This document shows, piece after piece, positions 40,103 through 48,240 of a stretch of 64,000 bases of DNA. How positions within the stretch are numbered: position 1 is the first letter of the stretch; each line of letters opens with the position of its first letter. The notes below the pieces were generated by a model. It saw nothing but the letters and a program-made list of their open reading frames with translations. It was not told the origin of the DNA and ran no database searches. Origin of the DNA: Formivibrio citricus (GTDB lineage: Bacteria; Pseudomonadota; Gammaproteobacteria; Burkholderiales; Chitinibacteraceae). Position numbers and translations under genes: made by a program. The stretch spans positions 62,001 to 126,000 of the forward strand of contig NZ_FOVE01000008.1 of NCBI RefSeq assembly GCF_900115065.1, read 5' to 3'.

Positions 40103-40147
40103 CTCAAGATTGCGGCATCAGGTTCGACGTAAATCCCCTCATAACTG

Positions 40148-40728
40148 CAATGTTGTTCACTTAAGGATTTTTATGCGCCTGCGGCGCAGGGTTTACAGCC
40201 GGTTCCGCCCGGCATACGGGAAAGGGATTTGTCTCGCACAATCCCCTTCACCCCTAGGCTCTGTTGACGTTGGTTACAAATCTGCGTTTGGGGTAGTTCG
40301 AGATGGATTTCAAGGCGCAAAGCGCGCCGCAATACGGGTATTGCAAGCGGTTTGCAACGCAGAAAGCCGCTCGAAATATCCCAAACCCGAAGGGCTGGGC
40401 CGGAAAAACGCCATTCACTGCGTTATGCGCCTTGAAAATAACCGGTTATTGTCTGCGTCGCATGCCTTGTGACTGGCCATTTTCCGGCCCAGCGCAGATT
40501 TGCAACCAACGTCAACAGAGCCTAGGCAAGCCCACTCCGGCGCCCCTGCGGGGTTCCCTGCGATGCTCGCAAGACGCGGCGGCTGCGCAACTCGGCCTGC
40601 GGCCTCAAACAGTGCTCGCCGAATTCCCGCGCCTTGCTGTGCTTCTCGGCGCCTTCCAGGGCGGAGCGTGCTGCATGCAGCGCTGTTCAAGAAAAATGCC
40701 GCTCACTTTTCTTAAGTGAACGGCATTA
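40148..40728. mobile_element. IS4-type MITE, copy 3, interrupted by a second MITE
   Basis: Same 313-bp element as copy 1 once the 268-bp insertion is removed. The left end reads AATGTTGTTCACTTAAGG, and the right end, read inward, TAATGCCGTTCACTTAAG. It is bounded by a 12-bp target duplication with one mismatch: CCCTCATAACTG at 40136-40147 and CCCCCATAACTG at 40729-40740. The right flank ends seven bases before the stop of the next LysR gene. Near identity to copy 1 suggests recent movement. Confidence 0.87.
40258..40521. mobile_element. Second MITE (264 bp) nested in the IS4-type MITE
   Basis: Terminal inverted repeats of 29 bp with one mismatch (40258-40286 and 40493-40521), starting GCTCTGTTGACGTTGGTT. 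It is flanked by CTAG on both sides (40254-40257, 40522-40525); copies 1 and 2 of the host element have a single CTAG or CCTAGG here. Because the site is a palindrome, the duplication could be TA, CTAG or CCTAGG. TA/CTAG targets point to an IS630-like or IS5 (IS427 group) transposase. Inner inverted repeats are TTTCAAGGCGCA/TGCGCCTTGAAA and GCTGGGCCGGAAAA/TTTTCCGGCCCAGC. No coding capacity. Confidence 0.85.
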
Positions 40729-40747
40729 CCCCCATAACTGAGTATGG

Positions 40748-41659
40748 TTAGCCGCGGCTACCATCACCCACAAGCGAACTCCAAAGCTCCTGCAAGGTGG
40801 GATTGGCATTGTGCTTGGCGCGATAGGCGCGAATCTCCAGTTGGGTCTGCCACTCCTCTCCCCCGACCTTGGCCAAGAGGCCTGACCGCAAGGCATCTGC
40901 CGCAACGCTTTCCGGCAGCCATGCCACACCGTAGCCCTCCTTGGCCATGTTCATCAGCAGCATGGCCATATCCGCTTCGTAGCAGCGCTCAAGCGCCACC
41001 TGCCGGGAAGATTGCTTGTGGATGAATTCGACCACGCGCCCGAGGAAAGAGGTTGCGGTGTAGGCCAGATAAGGTACGGGCTGTTTTTTCCGCCCGGTGA
41101 GATCGAATGCCGGCATGCCGGAGGCCAAGGGCGCAGAAACCGGTATGAACGCCTCGCGCCCCAGGATCAGGCAATCGAACTTGTCCCGGTCAAGCAGAAT
41201 GGGTGCGCTGGGGTGGTGGTAACAGAACATCAGGTCGCAACTGCCTTCGGTCAGGGCCATGACGGCGTCCAGCACGTTTTCGGCGACCACGCGCGCGTTG
41301 AAATGCCCGTGCCATTGCTGGAACTGTTTCATCCACTTCGGCAGAAAGGTCATCGATAGCGAATGCCCGGCCCGTATCTGGATTGCCCTGCCCGGCATGC
41401 GGGTTTCCTGGCGAATATCGGCACGGGCATCCAGCAGGGTTTTCAAGGCCTCGCGCCCTTCTTCGCAAAAAAACAGCCCGGCTTGCGTCAGCTCCAGCGG
41501 GTAGGTGCCGCGATGGACCAGCTCGGCACCGACCCAGTCTTCCAGCGAACGGATGCGCCGCGACAAAGCCGACTGGGTGATATGGCGCAATTCCGCCGCG
41601 CGGGAAAAGCTTCGCGTATCCGCCAGAGCCAACAAATCGCCGATCCATATCAAATTCAT
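40748..41659 (-). CDS. LysR-type regulator, divergent from Asp/Glu racemase
   Basis: 303-residue regulator. The HTH reads SRAAELRHITQSALSRRIRS, and the effector domain includes AGHSLSMTFLPKWMKQF and CDLMFCYHHPSAP. It is a clear paralogue of the LysR at 47152-48111, which has AHTLSITSFPAWLKKL and FVMVYHHPQLP at the same places. I prefer ATG 41659 because GGGAAG is too close to the ATG two codons upstream. Divergence from the racemase gene with a palindrome between suggests it controls that gene. Effector is unknown; an amino or dicarboxylic acid is a guess. Confidence 0.85.
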   Translation of the reverse strand: MNLIWIGDLLALADTRSFSRAAELRHITQSALSRRIRSLEDWVGAELVHRGTYPLELTQAGLFFCEEGREALKTLLDARADIRQETRMPGRAIQIRAGHSLSMTFLPKWMKQFQQWHGHFNARVVAENVLDAVMALTEGSCDLMFCYHHPSAPILLDRDKFDCLILGREAFIPVSAPLASGMPAFDLTGRKKQPVPYLAYTATSFLGRVVEFIHKQSSRQVALERCYEADMAMLLMNMAKEGYGVAWLPESVAADALRSGLLAKVGGEEWQTQLEIRAYRAKHNANPTLQELWSSLVGDGSRG

Positions 41660-41721
41660 ATGCATTCTTCCCTGAATTTTGCAAACCGCTGCAGGAACAC
41701 GTAAAACAATTATATAAAAAT

Positions 41722-41741
41722 CATGTGGTTAAAAGCACATG
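41722..41741. promoter_or_regulatory. Palindrome CATGTG-N8-CACATG, candidate LysR operator
   Basis: Perfect 6-bp inverted repeat with an A/T-rich eight-base spacer in the gap between the divergent LysR and racemase genes. The surrounding bases are unusually A/T-rich. Operator function is inferred. Confidence 0.5.
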
Positions 41742-41863
41742 GAAACTATTCCATTATCGCATATGCACATGAGCCATCCTCATCAACCCGCCAACGATAC
41801 GCCTCTAGAATTTGATTTCTCCTTTTCATTTTCGATACCTCCAGCGTATCCAGGACACTCATC

Positions 41864-43324
41864 ATGCACACCAGAACTTTGGGCATTATCGGCGGGCTGG
41901 GCGATTTGGCTGCCGCCGACATTTTCACCAGGCTGCTGAAATCGCGCCCGCACGTTGCTGCGTCGGGGTTTCAGGACTTTCTGCTTGAACAACACCCGTT
42001 CCGCAACGCCGGTTCGGCGCTAAGAAACGACTGCTCCCTGACCTCGCGCAAGCTGTATGTGTTCCAGGTTTGCCAATCGTTTGCCGAGCGCCATGTCGAC
42101 GCGATCCTTCTGCCTTGTTTTGCCAGCCACACCTTCCGGGATGAAATCCAGACGGAGCTTGAGGTGCCATTGCTCGACATGATGGAAGCGCTGGAACGCC
42201 ATATTGCCAAACGGGTCATGCCCGGAAGCACGCTGGGAATCCTGACTTCGGATTGCGTTCGCCAATCCGGTCTGTTCGAAAAGTATTTCGGCGCACGGTA
42301 TTCGCTGGTCTACCCCGCCCCCGAACAGCAGGCGGTCCTCATGGATTGCATCTATGGCGATCAAGGCGTTCAGTCCGGCCAAACCGAAGGCCGGGCAATG
42401 GACCAGGCCAGGCAGGTATGCCGGCATCTACTGGAACAGGGCGCCGACCTGCTGGTACCGGGCTTTACCGAGCTCTCGCTACTGGCTTCCGGCCTGCAGC
42501 AGCAGGGCATCGACCTGCCGAACTGCAACGAGATTTACGCCGAATTCGCGCAGCATTTTTCCGCTTCAGCCATGCCGGCCCCGTTCAGGCTCGGGATCGT
42601 GGGCGGCGTAGGCCCGGCTGCTACGGTGGATTTCATGAACAAGATCATTCGCAACACGCCCGCAGGTTGCGATCAGGACCATATCAAGATCGTGGTGGAA
42701 CAGAACCCCCAGATTCCTGACCGGACAGCCTGTCTTGTCCATCACAAAACCGATCCAACCGTTGCGCTGCTGGCCGCCTGCCGGCGACTCGAAGCCGCGG
42801 GCGCGCAAGCCATTGCGATCCCCTGCAATACCGCACACGCTTTTGTCGGCGCAATCCAGCCATCGCTTGAAATTCCGATCATCAACATGCTGCACGAAAC
42901 CATCGCTTATATCGTGGATCAGCATGGCCAGGGCAAAACCGTCGGCTTGCTGGCAACCAGCGGCACCATCGCCAGCAAGGTATACCATGCAGTAGCCGAA
43001 GCGGCAGGGGTCCACCTCATCGCGCCCGCACCGGAATTCCAGCAGAAAGTGATGGATGCGATTTACAGCGAACACGGCGTGAAGGCCGGTTTTACCGATG
43101 GCCAATGCAAGACGGAGCTGGTCGAAGCCATCGCGCACCTCGCCGAATCCAGCGCAGAAATCATGATTTTGGGATGTACAGAGCTGCCATTGCTGTTGCA
43201 GCAAACGAATCGTTTCCCCGTTGGCGACAAGGTCGTGGCGTTGATCGACCCTACAGAAGTTCTAGCGCAAAAATGCGTGCGGCTGGCCAATGGCACGGAG
43301 CAGATTTCTCGGCCGAGGCCATGA
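41864..43324 (+). CDS. Tandem-fused aspartate/glutamate racemase, N-terminal half degenerate
   Basis: 486 residues, twice the usual 230, made of two Asp/Glu racemase units. The C-terminal unit (about 241-475) starts GIVGGVGPAATVDF and keeps both catalytic cysteines: Cys321 in IPCNTAH and Cys438 in LGCTEL. The N-terminal unit (about 1-235) starts GIIGGLGDLAAAD, keeps Cys85 in LPCFASHT, but has Phe201 in PGFTEL where the second cysteine should be. The enzyme likely interconverts D- and L-aspartate (or glutamate) without PLP. The first half may be structural or regulatory. Divergent from a LysR gene and near aspartase. Confidence 0.85.
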   Translation: MHTRTLGIIGGLGDLAAADIFTRLLKSRPHVAASGFQDFLLEQHPFRNAGSALRNDCSLTSRKLYVFQVCQSFAERHVDAILLPCFASHTFRDEIQTELEVPLLDMMEALERHIAKRVMPGSTLGILTSDCVRQSGLFEKYFGARYSLVYPAPEQQAVLMDCIYGDQGVQSGQTEGRAMDQARQVCRHLLEQGADLLVPGFTELSLLASGLQQQGIDLPNCNEIYAEFAQHFSASAMPAPFRLGIVGGVGPAATVDFMNKIIRNTPAGCDQDHIKIVVEQNPQIPDRTACLVHHKTDPTVALLAACRRLEAAGAQAIAIPCNTAHAFVGAIQPSLEIPIINMLHETIAYIVDQHGQGKTVGLLATSGTIASKVYHAVAEAAGVHLIAPAPEFQQKVMDAIYSEHGVKAGFTDGQCKTELVEAIAHLAESSAEIMILGCTELPLLLQQTNRFPVGDKVVALIDPTEVLAQKCVRLANGTEQISRPRP

Positions 43325-43474
43325 ACCGGCTTTTTCATTCGTCAACTTATGAACATAGACGTACTTGCCCGGTTTGGTGGTTTGCAAATAGCGCCGTTTG
43401 TCAGACTGTGATTTGCATGGCTGCGGCATGTCGGTCTACGGTGAAAATGTGAGCAACCCTTGTAAGGAGAGATT

Positions 43475-43696
43475 ATGTTTCATGAGCACCGCGACCTGAT
43501 CGCCCAACTTCGCAACGCAGACCGGCATTTCATGAGCCTTTTCGATCAGCACAACCAACTGGATCAAAAGATCAAAAACATGGAAGCCCGGATTGAAATA
43601 GCGACTCATGAAGAGATTGAAACGCTCAAAAAGATGAAGCTGGCACTTAAAGATCAGATCTACGGCATTCTGAAAAATGCCGAGGCGCAAGCATGA
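43475..43696 (+). CDS. YdcH/DUF465 family small protein
   Basis: 73-residue, highly charged, helical protein (RDLIAQLRNADRHFMSLFDQ, then LKKMKLALKDQIYGIL near the end). This matches the small YdcH family of unknown function, predicted coiled coil. AAGGAGAG lies seven bases before the ATG. Followed by an intrinsic terminator, so probably a single-gene transcript. The 150 bases before it show nothing else. Confidence 0.85.
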   Translation: MFHEHRDLIAQLRNADRHFMSLFDQHNQLDQKIKNMEARIEIATHEEIETLKKMKLALKDQIYGILKNAEAQA

Positions 43697-43732
43697 CTTT
43701 TTGCAGTTTGTTGGTTTAAAGCCATTTCCCGG

Positions 43733-43755
43733 CCCGGCACTCGCCGGGTTTTTTG
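43733..43755 (+). terminator. Intrinsic terminator after the YdcH-like gene
   Basis: Stem CCCGGC / GCCGGG, loop ACTC, then TTTTTTG. Confidence 0.8.
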
Positions 43756-43811
43756 TTGCGGAGAAACAAGAGGCCAAGAACCGGCAGAAACGAATAATTC
43801 TGCCGACAAAG

Positions 43812-43846
43812 CAAACAAGGCCGCGAAATTCGCGGCCTTGTTTGTT
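43812..43846 (-). terminator. Intrinsic terminator of the dctA-like gene
   Basis: Long stem CAAACAAGGCCGCGAA / TTCGCGGCCTTGTTTG with almost no loop, 35 bases past the stop of the minus-strand symporter gene. A/T tracts on both sides could make it bidirectional. Confidence 0.8.
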
Positions 43847-43880
43847 TACTGAGAGGAAAACACCTTCAGCTAGGCTGCTT

Positions 43881-45152
43881 TCAGCACACCTTTTCTTCCA
43901 GATCCTTGTCTTCCGGAATGGTTTCGCCGAGCTGCCCTTCCCACTTGGCGACAACGGCGCAGGCGATGCTGTTGCCCACCACATTGATCGCGGTACGGCC
44001 CATGTCGAGGAACTGGTCGATGGCCATGATCAGCAACAGACCGGATTCCGGCAGGTTGAACATCGGCAGTACGGCAGCCACGACCACCAGCGAAGCACGC
44101 GCCACGCCGGCCATGCCCTTGCTGGAGACCATCAGCACGCCCAGCATCATCAGCTGTTGCGAGATCGGCATGTCGATGCCGTAGGCTTGGGCGATGAACA
44201 GGATGGCGAAGGACTGGTACAGCATCGAGCCATCGAGGTTGAACGAGTAACCGAGCGGCAGCACGAAGCTGGTCACGCGGTTGCTGGCGCCGAACTTTTC
44301 CAGTTGCTCCATGGTCTTCGGGTAGGCCGCTTCGCTGCTGGCGGTGGAGAAGGCCAGCAGGAACACGCTGCGCATCATCTGCATCAAGGTCATGACGCGG
44401 CGACCGAGGAACAGCCAGCCAGCGAAGATCAGGAACACGAACAACAGTACCAGCGCGATGTAGAAGGAACCGATCAGCTTGCCGTAGGTGGCCAGGACGC
44501 CCAGACCTTGCGTGGCGATCGCGGCGGCCATGGCGGCGAACACGCCAATCGGAGCAAAGCTCATCACGAAGTCGGTCACCTTGATCATGACGTGCACCAG
44601 TTCATCGGTGTACTTGGTGATGGTGGAGGCATGACCCTTGGGCAGCGAAGCGATGGCCAGACCGAAGAAGATCGAGAATACGAGGATCTGCAGGATCTGG
44701 TTGGTGGCAAATGCCGAGAACACGCTGGTCGGGAACACGTTCAACAGGAACTTGTTGAAGGTGAGGTTGGCCGTGGCAAGATTGGTGGCAGCATTGGCGG
44801 CCGGCAACGGCATGCCCAGACCGGAGCCCGGTTGCAGCAGGTTAGCCATGAGGCAACCCAGCAGCAAGGACACGATCGAAGCGGTGATGAACCACAGCAA
44901 GGCCTTGCCGCCGACGCGGCCCACGGACTTGCTGTCGCCCATGTTGGCGATGCCGGCGACAACGGTGCTGAACACCAGCGGGGCGATGATCATCTTGATC
45001 AGGCGCAGGAAGATGTCGCTCAACAGGGTGAAATAGCTGGCGATTTCCTTGAGCGCAGCGGGGCTGGGGGCCATGGTGTTGACGGCCCAGCCGGCGATGA
45101 TGCCCAGGACCATGCCGATCATGATCCTGATGGTAAGTTTGTTTGCATTCAC
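43881..45152 (-). CDS. dctA: C4-dicarboxylate/amino acid:cation symporter (DctA/GltP family)
   Basis: Inner-membrane DAACS transporter of 423 residues for succinate, fumarate, malate or aspartate/glutamate. Family blocks: IKMIIAPLVFSTVVAGIANM, AFSTASSEAAYPKTMEQLEK (the serine-rich hairpin), PLGYSFNLDGSMLYQ, and the substrate helix DMGRTAINVVGNSIACAVVA. The start is GTG at 45152 with AAGGAGAG upstream. It lies 113 bases downstream of aspA on the same strand, so an aspA-dctA transcript is likely and suggests aspartate or fumarate as substrate. The exact substrate is not certain. Confidence 0.88.
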   Translation of the reverse strand: MNANKLTIRIMIGMVLGIIAGWAVNTMAPSPAALKEIASYFTLLSDIFLRLIKMIIAPLVFSTVVAGIANMGDSKSVGRVGGKALLWFITASIVSLLLGCLMANLLQPGSGLGMPLPAANAATNLATANLTFNKFLLNVFPTSVFSAFATNQILQILVFSIFFGLAIASLPKGHASTITKYTDELVHVMIKVTDFVMSFAPIGVFAAMAAAIATQGLGVLATYGKLIGSFYIALVLLFVFLIFAGWLFLGRRVMTLMQMMRSVFLLAFSTASSEAAYPKTMEQLEKFGASNRVTSFVLPLGYSFNLDGSMLYQSFAILFIAQAYGIDMPISQQLMMLGVLMVSSKGMAGVARASLVVVAAVLPMFNLPESGLLLIMAIDQFLDMGRTAINVVGNSIACAVVAKWEGQLGETIPEDKDLEEKVC

Positions 45153-45265
45153 TTCAACTCTCCTTCAATCCTCGGTATTAAATTTATTGTTTCTCATACA
45201 AGCCTGCCCCCGTGCGAACCGAGGCAATCCGGTTCCGGATTGCCCTCGGCTCCGGGTCGCAGGAC

Positions 45266-46702
45266 TTAACGAGCGGTATTGGCGACCTTTTGTTTCGCCA
45301 GCGGAACACACGGCCGCGTCAGCACTTCAGGCCGCAGAATTTCGGCGAGATCCTCAGCGCTCAGCAGCCCTTTCTCCAGCACCAGCTCGGATACGCCGCG
45401 GCCCGAGATCAGCGCTTCCTGCGCCACTTCGGTCGCATGGGCGTAGCCGATGTACGGATTCAGCGCGGTGACCACGCCAATCGAATCCGCCACGCTCTTG
45501 CGCAGCCGTTCTTCGTTGGCGGTGATGCCGGAGACGCAGAGATCGGCCAGCACACGGCAACCGCGAGAGAGGTGAGTGATGCTCTTGCCCAGGCTGTGCG
45601 CGATGATCGGCTCGAAGGCGTTGAGCTGGAGCTGGCCGGCTTCGGCGGCCATGGTCACGGTCATGTCGTTGCCAATCACTTCGAAGGCAATTTGGTTCAC
45701 CACTTCCGGAATCACCGGGTTGACCTTGCCCGGCATGATGCTGGAACCAGCCTGGCGGGCCGGCAGGTTGATTTCGCCCAAGCCGGCACGCGGACCGCTG
45801 GAGAGCAGGCGCAAATCGTTGCAGACCTTGGAGAGCTTGACCGCGACGCGCTTCAACACGCCGGAGAGCTGCACGAAGCTGCCGCAATCCTGCGTGGCTT
45901 CGATCAGGTTGGGGGCGGTGATCAGAGGAATGCTGCTGATTCTGGCGAGGTGGTGGCGTACGCGCTCGGCATACTGCGGATGCGTGGTGATGCCGGTGCC
46001 GATGGCGGTCGCGCCAAGGTTGATCTCGCACAGCAGGCGGGAGGCTTCGCGCACGCGTTCGATGTCTTCTCCGAGCATGACGGCGTAGGTGGAAAACTCC
46101 TGGCCCAGCGTCATCGGCACGGCATCCTGCAACTGGGTGCGGCCCATCTTCAGGACATGCTTGAAATCTTCGGCCTTGGCTTCGAAAGCTTCGCGCAGGT
46201 AATCCATCGATTCGATCAGGCCCATCAGGCTGACGTAGGTCGAGAGACGCAGTGCGGTCGGGTAGACGTCGTTGGTCGACTGGCTCATGTTGACGTCTTC
46301 GTTCGGGTGCAGCTTGCTGTACTCGCCCTTCTCAAAGCCCATGATTTCCAGCGCGCGGTTGGCAATCACTTCGTTGGCGTTCATGTTGGTCGAGGTGCCC
46401 GCTCCGCCCTGGATCACGTCGATCACGAACTGGTCGTGCAGCTTGCCGGCAATCACTTCTTCACAAGCCTTGACGATGGCATCGGCTTTGTTCTGGTCCA
46501 GAAAGCCGAGTTCGTTATTGGCACGCGCTGCGGCCATCTTGATCTCGGCCAGCGCGCGCACTTGCTCCGGATAAATCGAAATCGGCGTGCCGGTAATGGG
46601 GAAGTTTTCCAGCGCACGCAGGGTATGTACGCCATAGTAGGCATCCGCCGGCACCATGCGATCTCCGAGAAGATCGTGCTCAAGACGTTCGTTTTTTTTC
46701 AT
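45266..46702 (-). CDS. aspA: Aspartate ammonia-lyase
   Basis: Fumarase/aspartase superfamily enzyme of 478 residues that splits L-aspartate to fumarate and ammonia. The signature loop is GSSIMPGKVNPVIPE, with QGGAGTSTNMNANEVIANRA and NEDVNMSQSTNDVYPTA as further active-site blocks. The N-terminus (RLEHDLLGDRMVPADAYYGV) fits aspartase rather than class II fumarase. ATG 46702 has GGAGCGAG upstream; an in-frame TTG 12 bases earlier is unlikely. It heads a probable operon with the DctA-like symporter. Confidence 0.93.
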   Translation of the reverse strand: MKKNERLEHDLLGDRMVPADAYYGVHTLRALENFPITGTPISIYPEQVRALAEIKMAAARANNELGFLDQNKADAIVKACEEVIAGKLHDQFVIDVIQGGAGTSTNMNANEVIANRALEIMGFEKGEYSKLHPNEDVNMSQSTNDVYPTALRLSTYVSLMGLIESMDYLREAFEAKAEDFKHVLKMGRTQLQDAVPMTLGQEFSTYAVMLGEDIERVREASRLLCEINLGATAIGTGITTHPQYAERVRHHLARISSIPLITAPNLIEATQDCGSFVQLSGVLKRVAVKLSKVCNDLRLLSSGPRAGLGEINLPARQAGSSIMPGKVNPVIPEVVNQIAFEVIGNDMTVTMAAEAGQLQLNAFEPIIAHSLGKSITHLSRGCRVLADLCVSGITANEERLRKSVADSIGVVTALNPYIGYAHATEVAQEALISGRGVSELVLEKGLLSAEDLAEILRPEVLTRPCVPLAKQKVANTAR

Positions 46703-47151
46703 GACTCGCTCCAATGTGTAGTTTCAAGACCTGCGACTACTTCCTTTTGCAGATGGCGCCACTTTAGAGCGGGTTTCTCCCCGTTTCGTACCGTCATACG
46801 AGAAATGCATAGGGTTATGCAAATAAAGACAACGCGTTGCTCCTGAAAATAAACCGCCCTATTCTGGCCTCGCTGCGGAGGCTCTGGACAGGTTGATTCC
46901 AGGTTGCCCTTGCCCTGGATGACTGCACCATCTACGGCAAAAGGCTTTTGGGAACAATCGCTTAACAGGCAACAGGATAACTCCTCGATCCGAAACGGGA
47001 TCAACCTGAACACTTGACCGCTCGGTGTCATGGCTGAACGATCAGGGGAATGAACCAGAGCCTCCTTAAGCACATGTAGTCCATAATCAAAAACTACAAA
47101 CGCCATTCTTGGATAATGGCGCCCTTCATAAAAAAACGGGGACAACACAAC
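46703..47151. promoter_or_regulatory. Divergent regulatory region between aspA and a LysR gene
   Basis: 449 bases with no credible gene. Two inverted repeats stand out: TGCATA-GGGT-TATGCA at 46806-46821, about 105 bases upstream of aspA, and a wide pair CAGGTTGATTCC (46889-46900) / GGGATCAACCTG (46997-47008). The first is a candidate LysR-type or catabolite operator for aspA. An inverted repeat CGCCATT/AATGGCG lies close to the LysR start at 47101-47120. All roles are inferred. Confidence 0.45.
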
Positions 47152-48111
47152 ATGGACATCAGTTGGTTTGAAGATTTCGTATGCCTGGTAGAGGCTCGAG
47201 GCTTCTCCCAGGCCGCGCAGCGGCGCGGTGTATCGCAGCCCACATTCAGCCGCAGGATTCAGGCGCTGGAGGAGTGGCTGGGAACCGAGCTGATCGACCG
47301 CAGCGCTCAGGGCGTCCGCCTGACTTCTGACGGGCGGATATTCCATGCGTTCTCCGTAGAAATCCTGCACAAGATCAACGAAATGCGCGCCGTCCTGAAA
47401 GGGCACGGCCCCACCCATGCCGAACAGGTGCGCTTCTCGGTCGCACACACGCTGTCGATCACGAGCTTCCCCGCCTGGCTCAAGAAGCTGAAAGAAACTT
47501 TCCCCTTGCTGCAGGCCCACGTTACTGCAGTCAACGTACATGAGGCCGCGACCGCGCTCATGGATGGCAAAACCGATTTCGTGATGGTTTATCACCACCC
47601 GCAACTGCCCGTGATGAAGACCTCGCTCAGCTTTCCATACCTGACGCTTGGAAAAGACAGGGTCGTCCCGTGCTCCGGGGTCAAACCCGACGGCAGCCCG
47701 ATTTTCAAATTGCCCGGAAGCTTCGAGAAGCCGCTCCCCTTCATGGCCTACGGTTCCGGGGCTTACCTCGCGCTGGTCGTGGAACGTATTTTATTGGGGG
47801 CCGGAAAGCCATGTTTCCTGGAACGCACTTCTGAAACCCACATGTCGGAAGCGCTGAAGGCCATGGTCGTCGAGGGGCACGGCATCGGCTGGCTACCGGA
47901 AAACTGCGCTCGCCGCGAGCTGACATCAGGACGGCTGGCCATAGCCGGCGACGCCAGCTGGACAACGGAAGTCGAGATTCGCCTCTACCGCGCAGCAGAC
48001 AGCGACAGCCCGATGGTCAACAAGATATGGGATTACTTCTCGAAGCAATCCACCGACACTGCATCGCGCCCGGCAACAACCGGCGGTCTGCAGAAAAAAG
48101 AATTGCAGTAA
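47152..48111 (+). CDS. LysR-type regulator, paralogue of the 40.7-kb regulator
   Basis: 319 residues from ATG 47152 (MDISWFEDFVCLVEARGFSQ). HTH: SQAAQRRGVSQPTFSRRIQA. The effector domain shares AHTLSITSFPAWLKKL, the VYHHPQLP block and GHGIGWLPENCA with the LysR at 40748-41659. It is divergent from aspA and upstream of asparaginase and fumarase, so it may control both sides. Its C-terminal 30 residues are Thr/Gln-rich and probably disordered. Effector unknown. Confidence 0.87.
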   Translation: MDISWFEDFVCLVEARGFSQAAQRRGVSQPTFSRRIQALEEWLGTELIDRSAQGVRLTSDGRIFHAFSVEILHKINEMRAVLKGHGPTHAEQVRFSVAHTLSITSFPAWLKKLKETFPLLQAHVTAVNVHEAATALMDGKTDFVMVYHHPQLPVMKTSLSFPYLTLGKDRVVPCSGVKPDGSPIFKLPGSFEKPLPFMAYGSGAYLALVVERILLGAGKPCFLERTSETHMSEALKAMVVEGHGIGWLPENCARRELTSGRLAIAGDASWTTEVEIRLYRAADSDSPMVNKIWDYFSKQSTDTASRPATTGGLQKKELQ

Positions 48112-48170
48112 GAGCCTGTTCGCGATCAGGCGCAAGAACATCGGTCTTGCCGCAAGCGAGCAGGTTCCAG
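48112..48170. repeat. Palindromic intergenic repeat R3 (short form)
   Basis: GAGCCTGTTCGCGATCAGGC and, further right, CTTGCCGCAAGCGAGCAGGT resemble the ends of the R1/R5 repeats brought close together. It directly follows the LysR stop. Confidence 0.45.
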
Positions 48171-48240
48171 GCAATAAGGGGGCATGCCATCCCCCTCTCA
48201 TCGAAGTGTCATCTTTTATTAGAATGGAGGAGTTTGTACC

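Noticed and set aside
43325-43474. tRNA or small RNA before the YdcH-like gene
   Set aside because: No cloverleaf, no TTCGA-type loop with matching stems, and no strong hairpin other than the later terminators.
46889-47008. Another small inverted-repeat element in the aspA-LysR gap
   Set aside because: The 12-bp ends (one mismatch) lack a target duplication or a second copy in the window, so they are recorded only as possible regulatory repeats.
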